Assembly (NCBI GenBank): GCA_018389105.1
Contig: JACATO010001117.1
Span: 558,001 to 622,000, forward strand
DNA length: 64,000 nt
Source: Nautilus pompilius
Taxonomy: Eukaryota; Mollusca; Cephalopoda; Nautilida; Nautilidae
Direction of reading: 5' to 3'
Within the stretch, counting starts at the first letter, position 1, and each line of letters opens with the position of its first letter. Shown piece after piece: positions 1 through 15,000 of this stretch. Under the pieces are notes generated by a model that was not told the DNA's origin, did no database searches, and saw nothing but the letters and a program-made list of their open reading frames with translations. Made by a program: the position numbers and the translations under genes.

Positions 1-43
1 TGGGATCTTCTGGCCCATCACTGGCTGATCCCGGACCTTGTAC
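1..43 (-). CDS. LRRK2: LRRK2 exon, residues 1574-1588 (runs off window), start of COR
   Basis: Acceptor atcttccag. YKVRDQPVMGQKIP corresponds to human FKIRDQLVVGQLIP at the Roc-COR border. The exon is cut by the left edge, so its true end is unknown. Confidence 0.88.
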
Positions 44-3000
44 CTGGAAGATAGGAAAAAAATGACATTCAAAATTTGAATTTCTTCTTCTTTTTGTTTG
101 CAACATTTGATCCCTTTTCACGTCACACAATAAAAGTATGAATAAACTTCCGAATAGTTCATTTGTTCAGAGTTGAAGTTTACCCAGTTAGCATGAAAAT
201 ACAAAAAAAAAAAAACAATTTTAAAATGGATTTGCAACAGTCTGATGCTAGGACCAACCAGCTGAATCATATTTGTATGTCTGTGTATGACTTACCCATC
301 AATGACTTTCTTAATCAGGTTCCGTAGGTCTTCCATACCACCATTCTCGCGACGACAGTCCACTGCTGCTATTTCAGTGGCAGCAGGGAAACCTACGGGA
401 AAGAGATTTACCCAATATATCAGACACGGACACCTAAGATGTAAACAGTACATCAACAGAGGCACAAAAAATTAGGTAGAGAGAACTCATTCTGCTGTTG
501 CTCTGTTGGTCACAGTCAGACCCGACCACTCATCGCATTGAATCGACTTCCGTCAAACACGCAGGTGTAAAGCCACAGATCCGTCTACCAGTGACTTCTT
601 ACCTCTACGTGTACAGTCAAGACAACTTTGCTTTATTAGAATCAACAGGAAAAACATCATTTAGTTTTAAATGATAAGTGTTTTTTAGATTAGGTTTACT
701 TACATTTTATTTCCACAAGTTATAATCTTAGAAAAAAACGCATTGTGAAGATGTACTGCTATTTGTGCTAACAGATGGATGGTTTTTGATGGAACAGTTT
801 ATAATTGGGATAATCATGAATTTTGAATTGTTCAAAACCAAATCTAACAATTATTAAATTACTTTTTTTAAAATTTCTCTTTCAAGACGTATCACATAGT
901 CATCTATTATCACACAGTAAAAGAATTAACATGTCAACAGATCATCGAGCAATTACAAAAAAAAATGTATTTTTCCAAAGTTTAAATTTTAGCGTAAAAA
1001 AAAGGTAACTTACATCGCACTTTATGTAAATACTTTCCTTACTAAAAATCCAAAATTCAAGTAACAACACAACTATGGACGGACGGACGGACGGCTGGAT
1101 ACGATAACGTTGCCATTCAAATTTCTGTATTCAGATCTACTCACCAGAATACCTGTGGGCTCGGGTGGCTCGTTTTAAGTTTATTCCAGAAGCATTCAAA
1201 ACTGATGTCCAAGAGCAGCTGAACATTGTGAAGACACCTTCCACCGGTTCAAAACTTTCTCTCCATACATCTGTGAAATATCCAACCACTCTGCACTTAC
1301 CTGGTTTTGAAATGAGCTCCTGGATTTGTAGTTTCTTTTCATTAAAAATTTGTGCTCGCTTATCTGAAAAATTAAAGACGAGAGATGTAGATAAACAATA
1401 AGGCAATGGTAGCCAGTCTCTCTGTTGGTTATATGAGCCTCAACACACACCTGTACATTTGTGAAGAAACCAAAACAAATTTAGCCTTCACAGACCAGCA
1501 GAGAGAGAGAAAGCTATTGTAGTAAATACATACCCTGGGGAAGACAGTCATAGTGTGTTCCTACAATCACCACAGGGCAGCCTGGGGCTCCAGCTTGGAT
1601 GTTGGACAGCCACGGCTTCAAATTTTCAATCTCTTTAGAATCGCCTTGTAAATCAAACACAACCTGGTTCATATAAAACACCTACAGTAAACCAGATTTT
1701 CATAGATTTCTTTTTCAATGGGCACAGAAAAGAACCCTAATCCTAACCCCAGCTATATAAATAAACTTGAACACTGAGAACAAATCTATTAAGATAAACC
1801 AATCAATGTCATACAAAGACAGCAATGAAGGAAGACCATTCTTCATGCACGTCTGAAATACCGGTGGCTCTTTTGAATCTGCTTCACAGCAGAGCATACT
1901 GTCATCATCTCTTTTCCATGGTTTGCACAACTCACACAAAGTCAAGAAAAAATCTGAATGCATATGCAGTCTTGCAGAGCAAAATGAACACAGACGGTGT
2001 CTGCTATGAACTTAATGTAGCACCCGCTGGTGAAGGAAGCTGGAAGAGCTGCCTACCAAAACAGAGTTAGATATTTGGCTGGCAGTGATTAGACTATTGT
2101 TGACACTAGATATTTCCAGATACTTGTTACACATACAGGAATAATCATATTATGAAAATTCCTTCTGGGTTTTGAGGCCTAGTCTCATGGGCAGTGCCTT
2201 ACTAGCATGTATGTAATATGAACAATATATTTTCCATCAAATTGCAGGAAAATACTACTGCTAATTTTCCAAAATCTATGCAGTACATTATCAAAAAAAC
2301 AAAAACCATGTAATTCCAGTCAAGTAGCCAACCCTGCCTAACACCAATTTCTTTCTTCTTTTTTTCACTCTTATAAGAGCAAGAAATGACACCATGGAAG
2401 GTTATCAAACCCAGACCTCTGTCCACAGCAGACCAATGTTTGGCCATCATTCAGTAAATAGATAATATGGTGTTTTCAAAGAATTAGATTAATGTGTAAA
2501 CAAGATGCATGTTTTCACCAAAGGACTGGAACAATTTTAAAGTAATAAACAGGTGTTATTCTAGAGAGATATGGAGGGGAAGGGGAGAAGCCGTTTTGTT
2601 TTTGACAGCAAAAAAAGCAGGCTAACTACTGAGACCACACAAAAATGGCAGCCATGCCCAATAACTCTGCTGTTTTGCTTCATTTAATACTGCTTTTGTC
2701 TATGATTCCAGTGCCTGGTACCATAGCTAAAAGATAGATGCACCCAGCCAAAAATGTTTAACTCTTTATACTAAATATTTTAATCATATGCACAAGAGAA
2801 GAACATTTAAAGAGATGATTTGTTAGCTCACTTAAACTGCATCTACTTTAGATTATACAGTAAATAATGCTGTTATTATTAACAATGAGTATAAAACCAT
2901 TTTCCTCCAATAAGCACAGCAGAGCAGTCTCCAAGCATTTTAAACTGTTCCTGTCAAAACATCTGATTAAATCAGTTTAGCTGGTATCAGTTATTCATGC

Positions 3001-6000
3001 CTCAGCAACTTTGTTTTATAGTACCAATCTCTTCATCAAGAGGTGATCATGTATTTCATGCTTAATTAGACATCTATCTCCCTTAGAAAAGAAATGATTT
3101 CATTAAGCAAATCGCTGTAAAATTGTTCATCCATGGGCTTGTTGCAGATCAAGATCAAACCCATATGTTAATAGACCAGTCTGCTTGCACATGACAAGGG
3201 ATTCACAAGATTATTTACCTACCAGGTATAATGCTCTGTTTGACAAGAAGCATCCGTGTGTACTGTAGAACTCTTCTTGACCTGCAAAATCCCACGTGCT
3301 GATCGTGTATCTCACTTCCTTCCCATAACGTTTCCGTTCATAGCTTTAAAAACAAAACAAAATGTAAATTACTGAGAGTTGATGCTGTTTTTCTGCAATA
3401 ATTCTTTCACTTCACAACAAATCAGAACATCGAAAGTCTGTTAAAAATCTCCAGAACCATGTAAACAACCATACAAAATATTTTCTTAAGTCTCATAAAT
3501 AAATCACTAATAGTGAACTTTAAGCACAGTTGGACCTCATTATAATGCAGTTAGCTGAAGTCAACAAGCTCAGCTGAATTATACACCAGACTAAAAAAAA
3601 AACAAATTTATGTATAAGAAGGCAATACTGTGTTTTAAATACTTGAATATATATTTGCTATTCTGCTTAAAGTTTTTGTCATTTCCTGGTTTTTGACAGC
3701 CATTGTTTGTTACCTAGATGTTAAGGTGCTCTCATCTGTCAGATCTACTGAATGCCAAACAACATTAAAAAGAAAAATTCTTTTGAAAGATATCAACCAA
3801 ACAAACTTAATCAGAACTGACAAAAAACTATCAACATGAATCTTGTCAGCAAGGTAAGAAGTGCGATACACCATTAAAGTCAATGGTTCATCCCAGCTGC
3901 ATAAAAACTCAATCAGTAGCCAGATGATCTTCATGGCTCAGTTGGGGAAGACAGACCCACACAAATTTACTTTTGCATTATGATTGCATGCAATTAAAAT
4001 TCACATTTAAAAAATCCAGCTTTGTCTTGGTTTTATTCATTTACTTGACAGTTTTATGCCCCAAAGAGAATATCTGGACAACTTATTTCTAACAATTCAC
4101 AAACAAACACTTCATTCAGTCAAATCTCACTGTTCCACAGGATACTAACTTCCAGTCTCTGACGATAATTCCCACTGTGGCCGTGCTGGTCGTAGACTTT
4201 TGTCTCATCAGGGTATTTAATAGTGTACTCTTTCCTCGGCCTCCATAACCAACCACCATCAACTTCATCCGGTACTGGCGCTGAGACTGCCATTAATTAT
4301 AAAACAACGCTCACAACTACGGAAAGGCTGAATCTGAAAGCATTTCAATTTTATTACCAACCAGGAAGTAAACATAAATGATGATTCATTCTAAAAAATT
4401 ACACCTGTAGACTGGTTGATTGTTACACAGGAAAACAGACACTTGAGCATCAGCTTCATAGGCTATTGTTTCAGGTGTTTTCCAAGTCTGAACAATTAAA
4501 TTCCACCTCCCTGTAACCTAGTAGGCAATCTGGACAGGCCATGAGCAGCAGGGTTCATTTGAGGTCCCCTGATGTGGGTCAACATTTTTACAGTCAAAAG
4601 AACATCATTTTTCAAAAATTGCTGAAAATGAACAAGACATTAACCCATTCCAGCCCTGTTAGTAGTACAGCACATTAAAAAAAAAAAACAATAGACCAGG
4701 CACATGGGGGGCCCCCCTTTTGATTTTCTCTCTCTAACCCTCTGTAACAGACACCAAAGATGCATAAGAATGACATAAATGTGATAAAGGCAACAGAAAT
4801 CTGCAAGGAACCATCCTAGATCATTCAATAAAACCCCGCTAGCATGGAAGATGCTGGTCTCACTGCTTCGTCAAAAACACTTACTAACGCTTTACTAACG
4901 TAAAAAGTCAATAAATTGGTGTGAAAAGATTAACCAACTAAAGCTTCAGCTGCAAACCTTCTTTAGTTTGTGATGTAAGTATGTGATGAGGTCCCTAACT
5001 CTGCCCTTCACCAATGTTTCATTGAGAGCCAGTTCAAGACCATCCAATGGCATCTGTGGGAGAGAAAAGTGTTACGTTCAGTATGTCCCAGGCCAGAAAA
5101 TATACCAAATTATTGTGTATTATTTGTAAGGTCTGATGCCTTACAGCAAGCAGACTTAGGTAGTTATACGAGGCTAGAAATAACTCTTCTACCATGGACA
5201 AAATTACTTTAAATAAAAATCTCGAGTGCAATTCTGGGGATCATAGTTGTTAAAAACTTAACTCTAACTTCAAAGCAAACAAACAAAATTAAAATGAAAT
5301 AAGTGCATGCATTAAACAACCAAGATTGGAAATTACACATCTTTGGCATGTTCAACATTTTAATTTATTTTTGTCTTAACCTCAATCCTTCACCATGGTC
5401 CTGTTGGCTGTTACCTCTCACTTGAAGCACCTGGTTATTTAAGCTCTCTTCCAGCCCCTCTAACTAATGGAAATATTTTGGATTTGAATCCCCGTGATCA
5501 CCAAAGGGTTAAACAGTTTGATGTTGAGCCAGGTACCAAGACAACACAAACTGCAACATATGCAACAGAAAGTCTGAAAATAATGGCAGATCAAATCATT
5601 TATTTATAACAAGAGCAGCAAAATCTCCAACAGACAATAATTTGAAGAAAACCAAATACCTCCCAGAGTTTGGAGCACCGTCCCAGTTCATCAGGAAGAA
5701 CAGTCAGCAGCTTGTTGTAACTAAAGTCCAAAGAAGTTAGGGAGGTCAGCTGGCCTATTTCTTTTGGCAGCTGTGAGTAAAGACAAAGAAACAAACAAAA
5801 GGTGGTGTAGCCAAATTACTTCAGTTTTCAAAATCTATAGCTTACATTATACAAAACCATCCTCTAAAATATTAAATTTTATTTATTCCTATTCTAAAAA
5901 AAAAAGATCTCATGTCAGATAGTGTTTAGGTAAGTGGTGCACAGTTTACACAAAAGACTCTCAAGTTAGCTTAATAGCTACTGGATTCCAAACAATGACT

Positions 6001-9000
6001 GAAGAGGAGGATTGGTAAGGTGAGAATTTTATCAAAATTACAATTTTTTAAAAATCTGCAGTTAACTCTATTACCAAGACATTCTTGCCTGCGACTGGAT
6101 AATTTACAATCAAAGCACAATCTACTGTGAGAAGTCAGACAGTGTCACATCACATCACTATTCCTGGGTTTTTGTCAATCTCTGTCCTCTTTAAGAACAG
6201 AGATTTCCAATTAAACTGCAGACGAAACTCATCAGATTACGCACCAGCTGCATACCTTACCTCTTGCAGTTTATTATGAGAAATGTTGAGAATCTCCAGA
6301 GATTTTGACCAGTTCTTTACTCCCTGTTGCAAGTTAAACTGCAAAGAAACAATTTATCAATCATTTAAACTAATAAAATATTTTCTTTAATAATCCTCCA
6401 CGTCAAGATATTTTAAAATATCATTTTTAATTTTTTTATTGCAACAATATATGACATTTATCAGTCTTGCAAAAAAACAAAAAAACAAAGCCAATTTTAC
6501 TAAAAGAAGAAATATCTATAAAAATGATTTTAAAATATGATGTTCAGAATAATACCAGGATCATGTTTGATGTAAACCTAACAGGCATACTGTAGATCAG
6601 GGGCAGATAACCTACAGCCTTCAAGTCATTTTTAGTTTACTATTTCCAAACCTGATCACAACTCGCACTTAAATCCAGTAATGGATTAGTTATGGCCAAG
6701 TGACAATACTACTATCACAAGTAAAGCCTGAAGGGAGATGAGCAACGACTCTGTCAAATAGTAATGATGTAATGTGGCCTAAAATGTGGTACGCGTTCAA
6801 TTTTGAGACAACACTTGATGGATAAACAATACCTTGTATAAAAAGGAAACAAAGCGCGTCAGATGTAGTGGGTGAAGAATAATCTAGATCTGGCTATGTT
6901 TCATCTGCTGTTTTAACAGATGTGCGCAAATGGTACATCTAATTTTCCATTAACCCTGTTAACTGAAGCTTGTACTATTTCCGTGCTTCCATATTTCTTG
7001 GTTTAGATCTGACTGGCTGATACCAAGAAAACTTGACTATTCTTTTGTTTGCATTAAAGATAAGTCTGTATGCCTTATCTGTGGAGCCTTTGTGGCTGAC
7101 TATCAAGTGACATTACATGGCAAAACAGTTAAGTTATCATCAGTTGGCCAATGAAGCATGAAAAAGCAACAATGAATCATTAAGAAACTGTTTATGTCAA
7201 GAATGACCTTTTGCTAAAAATAATAATTAGACTGACGACAAGATTTATGCCAACTAAGTTATCATTTAGTTAACTGCACAAAAATTTTAGCTATTATCAG
7301 ATGACAAATTCATTAAAAGTTGTTTGGTGGTTGCTGGAGAAATTCTAGAAAAAATGTATTTCAAAATGCGAGTCTCCCATGCTGAGTGATGCCATACAGC
7401 CAAGAAAATCATTGATAAATAGAGTTATAAATGACCAAGTCATAGAGTCAGTCTCACCTTAGCTGAGAGCACTAATGCTACTACAACTCAAGACCGTTAG
7501 CAACTTTTATTTGTGGAATTACAAAGAATCTCAAAATAACGGCATTCTTACAATTTATGATGAACCCAATGACTGGAGAAGATTTACTGCCTGAAATTAA
7601 GTTGCTGATGGATGAGATGAATTAAAAATTTGAAAAGTTGAGGAAAAATTGAATAAACTAAATCTTGTCAACTCGCATGTAATTTTTTGTCACTGTATTA
7701 TCCATCAACAAAATTCATATGTAATATCAATTCATTTTTCTGAAGTAACATCTGTTGTTGATTCAACTGTAAACTTCATTATAAAAAACAATTGCTATAT
7801 AACTGCTAATTCCAGGAACTGTTAAAAGATGCTGAATCAGAGTATGCCAACCTAGTATATTACTATGAAGCACAATGGTTAAGTTATGCAAGATATTGCA
7901 TGTACATTTTCATGAACTCAAAGATGAAGACAAGACATTTGTGGAAATGAAACCAAAACCACTACCACAACTCAATGACAAGTGGATCAGAGGCTTGGAT
8001 TTTCTTGTGGATACACTACCACAACTCAATGACAAGTGGATCAGAGGCTTGGATTTTCTTGTGGATATATCACAACATTTGTCCTATCGAAATGTAAAAC
8101 TTCAAGACAAAAATCAACTTGTGAATGTAATGTTTTCTCATGTTAAAAGCTTTGAGACAAAATGTTGACTAAGAGAAGTTCAACACCAAAAGGAAAATGC
8201 AGTGCTTTTCCCAACACTATAGCACATACACTCAACAGATGAATATGCTGAGGAGCTGTCTTCAACAATGGGAAATTTTCCATAAAAGATTCACAAAATT
8301 TTGATCTAAAGAAAAGCTTGATTCCATGGGGAAGAAACTATTTCAATACTGATAATATTTCTGAAAAATTTCAAATGGAATTAAATGAGCTACAAAGTAA
8401 TTTTAAAATGAAAACAAGATAAAGCAATATGCCTTAGAGTTCTACAAGAAACAAGCTCATGAGAAAGATTTTCCAAATATTAGGATGCATGCTATGAGAA
8501 TGGCTTCAATATATGGAAGAACCTAATTGTGTGAACTTATCTCCAAGATGAAAATTACAAAAACAAAGATGAGAACTTGGCTAACAAATGTAAACTTGAA
8601 GAAAGAATGAAATTTGTTGTTGCAATAACAGAGCTTGATGCTATTGTCATTGGTGAAAGCAAAACAAAAACAGATTTCTCATTAATCGATAAGACATGCA
8701 AGTGTCTTTATTAGCTATTTGTATTATTATTGATTAAAATTAATCATACAATTTAAGGTAGTTTACTCTGTGTGCGCTCCTTGCTTTCCCTAACCTCGTT
8801 GACAGTTTTATCAGCACGTGGCTGCTGATGGATGTAGTCACTTGGCCCCTGAGTATAAAAAGGTTTCCTACTCCTACTGTAGATAAAAGATTTATCACCT
8901 ACCAACCATCTTCATATAATGTGCCACATGTGCAGCACAAGAGCGTGTTATGGTTCATTGAACAGTTAGTGCATGTAGTTCTTAAAGATAAAATAGCTTT

Positions 9001-12000
9001 ATCTCTGTACCCACAAATATTAATGACAATGTCAGTAACCAGTCTTTTTACCTGTGTAATCTGATTACCAGATACTTGCAACTCTTTCAAGTTCGCTGCC
9101 ATCCACAATGCTGGAGGCGGCAGCTCTGTGATGCCATTCCTGCTCAAATCCAGGCACTTTAAACTGAAAATAAAATTCAATATTCTGAATTCTGCAAGTG
9201 AATGAATCAAACCTGCCGCCGATTGGTTTTCGGGGAATATATTTAAACAACAACAACAAAAAAAGATTTTATGGAGTAGGGACCCTAATTTTTAAAGTAT
9301 TTTTGCAGATTATGGGACTCAAGCAGAATTACACCTTATGAAAACAATTACAGAGATTAAGTTTGTGTACACACAATCAAACATTCCCTGGCAGGAGAAA
9401 TATTGTTTTTTACTGTTAAAATAACTGATGTAAGACAGATGCATAAAGTGCTGTAATTAAAGCATGATTCTGAATAGGAGAACATTCCTATTATCTACCT
9501 GTAGGGATGGTTCATTCAGATGTTTTAAAAACTGAAAGTAGGAGTTTCTAACAAAGTGAATTAACAATTCCCTTATTTGTTTGATCCACTATTCTTTTCA
9601 AAACAATCAGCCAAAATGCAGAAGTTCTTTTGAGCTCATTATAGTTATTACAAAGAGGAACTCCAAGGAAAAGAAATCTTTTACAATGTGGCCTTTAAAC
9701 TTGTCCAACTACCACTGCAGTTTATTCATTTATTTAAAGCTGTTGTTAATGAAATATATCCTAAAGCCATGTGGGCGGTTTAAACCAATTTCTAATTGTG
9801 TCCCATAATATTTTTAATTTCTATTTATCACTTCCACTTTAAGCCGCTGATTAGATCCCTATCAAATGTTTACAAACAGACCTAGGCAAATTTAATTGCT
9901 GTGAATATTCAAAAGGCTTAAATTCCAGAAAATTCTTGACAATCTAAAGTATGTTTAATCTGTTCTAGTATCTTGACAATCACAACTATTTTCTTTATAT
10001 GAACTTTGGGCAATGAAACCTGATACTAAAGGATTATTTAAACAAATTCATTCTAAAGAACTTACTTTGGTAAGTCTTTGACAAATTTGGGAATAAAGTA
10101 TGGAGGTTTTTTTGCCAGACTGTTATCACTTAGTCTCAGCCTGCTCAGTTTTGGTAGCATGTTTGAAATCCCTTCACCTGGTAGATGCTCTGTAACAGAC
10201 ATAAATCAAAATTCCATAGAAAAGAGAGTTCATTGAAAAGAAACTCCATTTTGTAATAGCAGTGGTGGGTGAGATGATGGCCAGAAAACTCAGACACTGA
10301 TCAGCATTTGAAATGATATTGCATTGTTTGAACGTTTACCACATTCCTTCAGAACTCATATTAGTCATGCAGTTGAAGCTGAAGGACACTCTGAAGTCTG
10401 TGTTTTTTCTTTACATTCAAACTCATTTTCCACCATTTTGACAAACACCAAAAATATGGAAGATTCACTCAGTTTGTGCTGAGACGACTTGTTAACACCC
10501 ACAGGGCAGAGTTAAGGTCTCGAGGGAGGGGAAACTTTTCAAATATAGACATGTGATAGCATACTTCACTCTTTTATATAGAAAGTTACAACGATTTGAA
10601 ACTGTGGTAAAAATCCCAAAAGATTTAATCTTGAGTTTTTGCAGCACCCCTTCCTTCAAGAATGAATAATGGTTGTTTTGGGTCTCTACTGCATAGAAGA
10701 ATAGCTGGGGGCTGGCTCCATGAAAGACCTTACAGATGAAATGATTACAGGTTACTGAACTGGGAAAAGAAAACCTTCACTTCAGGCTGGAAAGAAGATA
10801 GTACACCATGTTGTATGTGCAACAATGGAGTCATCAATCCATTGTTTTGTCACCCAAAAATCAACAATGAAAAGGTCAGCTGCAATTTGCTAGCTAAACC
10901 TCCTATCGCAAGGTAATATCACTTAGGAAGGATTTGCAAGTGCATCCACAGTGTCCAAAGTTGTGAATCAACTGGAATTTGGAAACAAGCCAAATTATAT
11001 TATAATCTTATGTCAAGATAACAAGGTTGTTCACACAGATCTACTAGACGTGTATTAGGTAGAGGTAATAAAATTTATGGGCCACCACGTAATTCCGTCT
11101 TTGAGATTGTCTAACCAAACTGTACCCACCTAGTCTATTGCTGATAATATCTAAGGTCTCGAGTTTGCTGCATCCTTGAAAAAAGCAGTCAGGGATGACT
11201 TTTAAGGAATTGTATGAAAGATCCAGCTGTACCAGTCTCTTCAGACCCAGCGGCTTGTCAGCTACATTGTCAATCTTGTTGCTGCAATTACAACAAAAAA
11301 GAAAAGAAATGCTTTGCCATTTTCTCCTGAGACAGCAAGAGAATTTCAGAATTTCGAGCAAGCGCGTGTTAAAAACACTGGTATTAACAATGTCAGGTTT
11401 CCTTGTTTGTTAGAAAGAAAAATAACAAAATCAAGTAAAAAAAAAGTCCCGTCTTGCGAAGTTGTGTAAATTGTGAAATTTGCGTAGAGATTTTTTTTAA
11501 AAAAAATCCTGAAGTTTTACAATAGGTGTCCACGTGTAACTCAGTCTGCAGCGTGTTTATACATTCCGTGTATCTCTCTCACAAACATCCATTTGTTCTT
11601 TCTTGCATTTTCTGGTAGCTTATGTCCAAATCAACCCAGGAACTCTCCTCATCTTAACACCTGGTGAAGACCGTTCCATTCACCTCTACAGTGCAACACA
11701 ACCAAAAACTGAATGAGTGTAAAAGTTTGCCTCACCTCCTGAGCAGCAGGGTCTCCAATCCTGGTAAACGTTCAGCCAGCCAGGCTGGAAAATGTTTCAG
11801 ATTGTTTTGAGACATGTTCAGCCTTTTAACACTGAAGGAGACTGGCATACCCAGGCTGTCATTGTCGGTCAACTGTAATGTAGGAAATTAACAACGCACA
11901 CAGGTGATATTAGAAAACGTGCAAAAAAACACAAATGAAAATTCCAAACTCTTTAAAAAAAAACAACATTTTATTTAGCAGAACATCTAAAGATTGTGTT

Positions 12001-15000
12001 CTATCTAATGTATGAAATAAAAAAAAATCAAACTTTAAAAACAAAACTTACCACAAAATGATTTTATCTGTTCAGGAAAATAGGTTTTCAGAATTCTTTT
12101 ACTCTGATGGTGATAATTCTGTTCCTGCTTCAGAAACTTACTTTCCTTTCTTAATATTTGTTTTTATATCAGACTGGAAATTCTGTTTATGAAGAATTAA
12201 TTCTCACCAATGTCAGTGTGTAAATATAGGTGACAGAGTTTGCTCCATCTGATTTTTGCCATTTCAGTTTTTTAAAAAAAATTATTATTATTTTATCTTA
12301 AATTAAAGTGGGCAGTAAGAAGAGGAGAGAAGGATCAAGCAAAACTGATAAATTATATTATTGATATCTGTTGATGCTGAAGCAGACAACTGATCCAAAA
12401 AGACAAAAATGCTTGTTTCTGTCAGCCGAGTTAACCCCAACACTTGATGACTAAAGTCAGCTGTGATGCACTGGACTTTTTACATTAACTCACCTGATAA
12501 ATAACAATAATAATAATTTTTGAATTTGAGTTTAGTTTGTGAAAAACTGTTTGTTTTTTGTTCACTTGGCTTTCATAACCATCCTGCCTCATTCCAGTAA
12601 AATAATTAACAACAGATGACTTATCAAGCCTTAGGAAAGACTTCAGAAAATGAGGACCCACTTTGTTGTCAGATAACTCCAAGGTAACCAGCTTCGAGCA
12701 GGTCAGAACAGCAGCTGGAAACTCGGTCAGTCTGTTGCTCGTTAGATCCAAGAACTGAAGTCTGGGTAGATACTAGAAGGAAAGAAAATGTTACTACAGT
12801 TGTCCCCCGGTATTCACGGGGATTACGTCCCTTGAGCACCCGTGAAGAGTGAAAAACCGCGAATATTGGACGTGGTCCATAAAATGGCCTATAAACGTAA
12901 AAATATAACGTTAAATATAATAAAAAAAATATATAAGTAAATATATAATAATAATTTAATAAAAACACAACACTCAGCGAAACACTTGAGATAGCTACAC
13001 TGGTAAACTGGGATGATGTGGGGCTGCTGGGCTGCATCTGCCTGGGACAGCGCCTCATGGGCAGCAGCCAATCAGCAGCGAGGAGAAATGAATAACGCTC
13101 TCGGATTGGCTACTTTCAAACCTCCAGCCAATAGCGTTTATTTTATATTGATATTTTGCTGAATTTACATTAGTATTTATATTACAAAATTAGTAAATTA
13201 TATTGTTATTAATAATTTAGCGTTAAAAAGCGTGAAAAAAATATATATTGCCATGAAAAAATCCACTAAAAATCGCGGAAGATATTTGCGATTCCGCGAA
13301 TAATGCAGGGATTTCCATGAACAATTATTAGTTAGGTTCTAAGGAAAATTCCACGAATAACCGGGTCCGCAATTACGAGGGGGTCGACTGTACAGCTGTA
13401 TTTCTTGCTTTTATTTATTTCAAATTTGGAAACTGCATAATTATTATCTTGTAAAGAAGATAAACAGACCTACTCTTTCAGAACAGAGCTAATTATGTAC
13501 AGAAATTTATTACCTACAAACAATAAGAGAGATCAAGTACATACTAAAATGTACCAAACTCTTACAGTAGATATGAATGTGATGTCCCACTAGTTTCCAC
13601 TCACTTTAAAGATGTCGCTGGGTAGGTGTAAAAGTTTATTTTTACTCAAGTAGAGCTTCTCCAAATACGAGAATCGTTTTAGAAATCCAGGTCCAAGGGA
13701 ATTCAGGTTGGCAAGAGTTGATATCTCATTCGCAGACAAATCCAGTTCCTTCACAGTGTTCTCTGTGCACCAGCAGTAAGATGAGCACTCAACCATGGTG
13801 AAGGAATTCCTCCTGCTGCGCCTGTCTACAAAAATACAGAAAAAAGAAGGGCTTTCTCTCAAAATTCACCCTGCGAAGTTACAGCAAAGCCTGGGTAAGT
13901 TTGAAAAAATATTAATCTACAAAGTAGTCTTAACATCGTAACATACACAAAAGTCAGCTGACTGTCACCTGAGAGCTAAAATTCTGAAGATCCAAATTTG
14001 TATTTTTTTCTACAACAAGTGGACACTAATTCTGTTAAATCAATTTTATCAAATTCTAAAACAAGATTTTTTTTCAACAGTATAGTGAATTCCCTGTCAC
14101 TATTATATTTTGTATTGGGCCAAAACATAAACAAGAGTGGAGACAGGTAAAGTTACTTACAAAGTAAGAGCTTTAAGTACAATAGAAACAAAACCATTTA
14201 CAAAAGCACATCAGCTTCCATTGTGCGGACTACAGCGGTTCACAGCAACAGATCTTACCTAAAGATGCATGTCTCATCATGGAACAGGAATCAGTCACTG
14301 CACACTCTGTATTGCATCTAATATCTACAACAGTTTTAAAATAAAGTGAATTATTATTGCTATGCATGACAATAAGTCAGCATTAAAATTACATGACTTC
14401 CAAGTATCCTGGACAACACGTACACTCCTTACCGATAAAGGTCTCAGAGGTAACTAGTTTCACATTATCTCTGTTGCCTGCCCCCATCAAAAGTCTCTCA
14501 TAATTTGTATCCTTAGCACTGAACAGCTGTAGGATTGTTTGTTGTGTTTTTACCCTAACCAACGAACAGGATATTACAGTCAAAACACTTGTGGTACATT
14601 TCTACATCTTTATGAAAGAAATACTGCTGACAAACAGTTTAAAAAATTATATCTTAGGAGAATTCCCAAAACAAATCTACTGACACCCACTGCATTTTAA
14701 AATTTTCCAAAAATGGTGGAAATTATAAATCTATTGAGTACTGACCTTTTATTTGACTCTGTGGGCAAGGGTTGCTTTAGATATAGCAGCCAAAAACAAA
14801 TTATGCAGTTAAAAATAACATTATGTCACCTGAGAATAGATAATGCAATTAAGAGCAGCTAGACTAGAGGCTGGAGATGAAGATGGAAAGTTAGTGTAAT
14901 GACAGATAGTGGGGGAACCTTTCAAATCACCTTGTTTAGTAGTAACAGAACTAATTTATAAACTCTACATTTAGCCTAACATCATCAGACTTTAGTCCAT

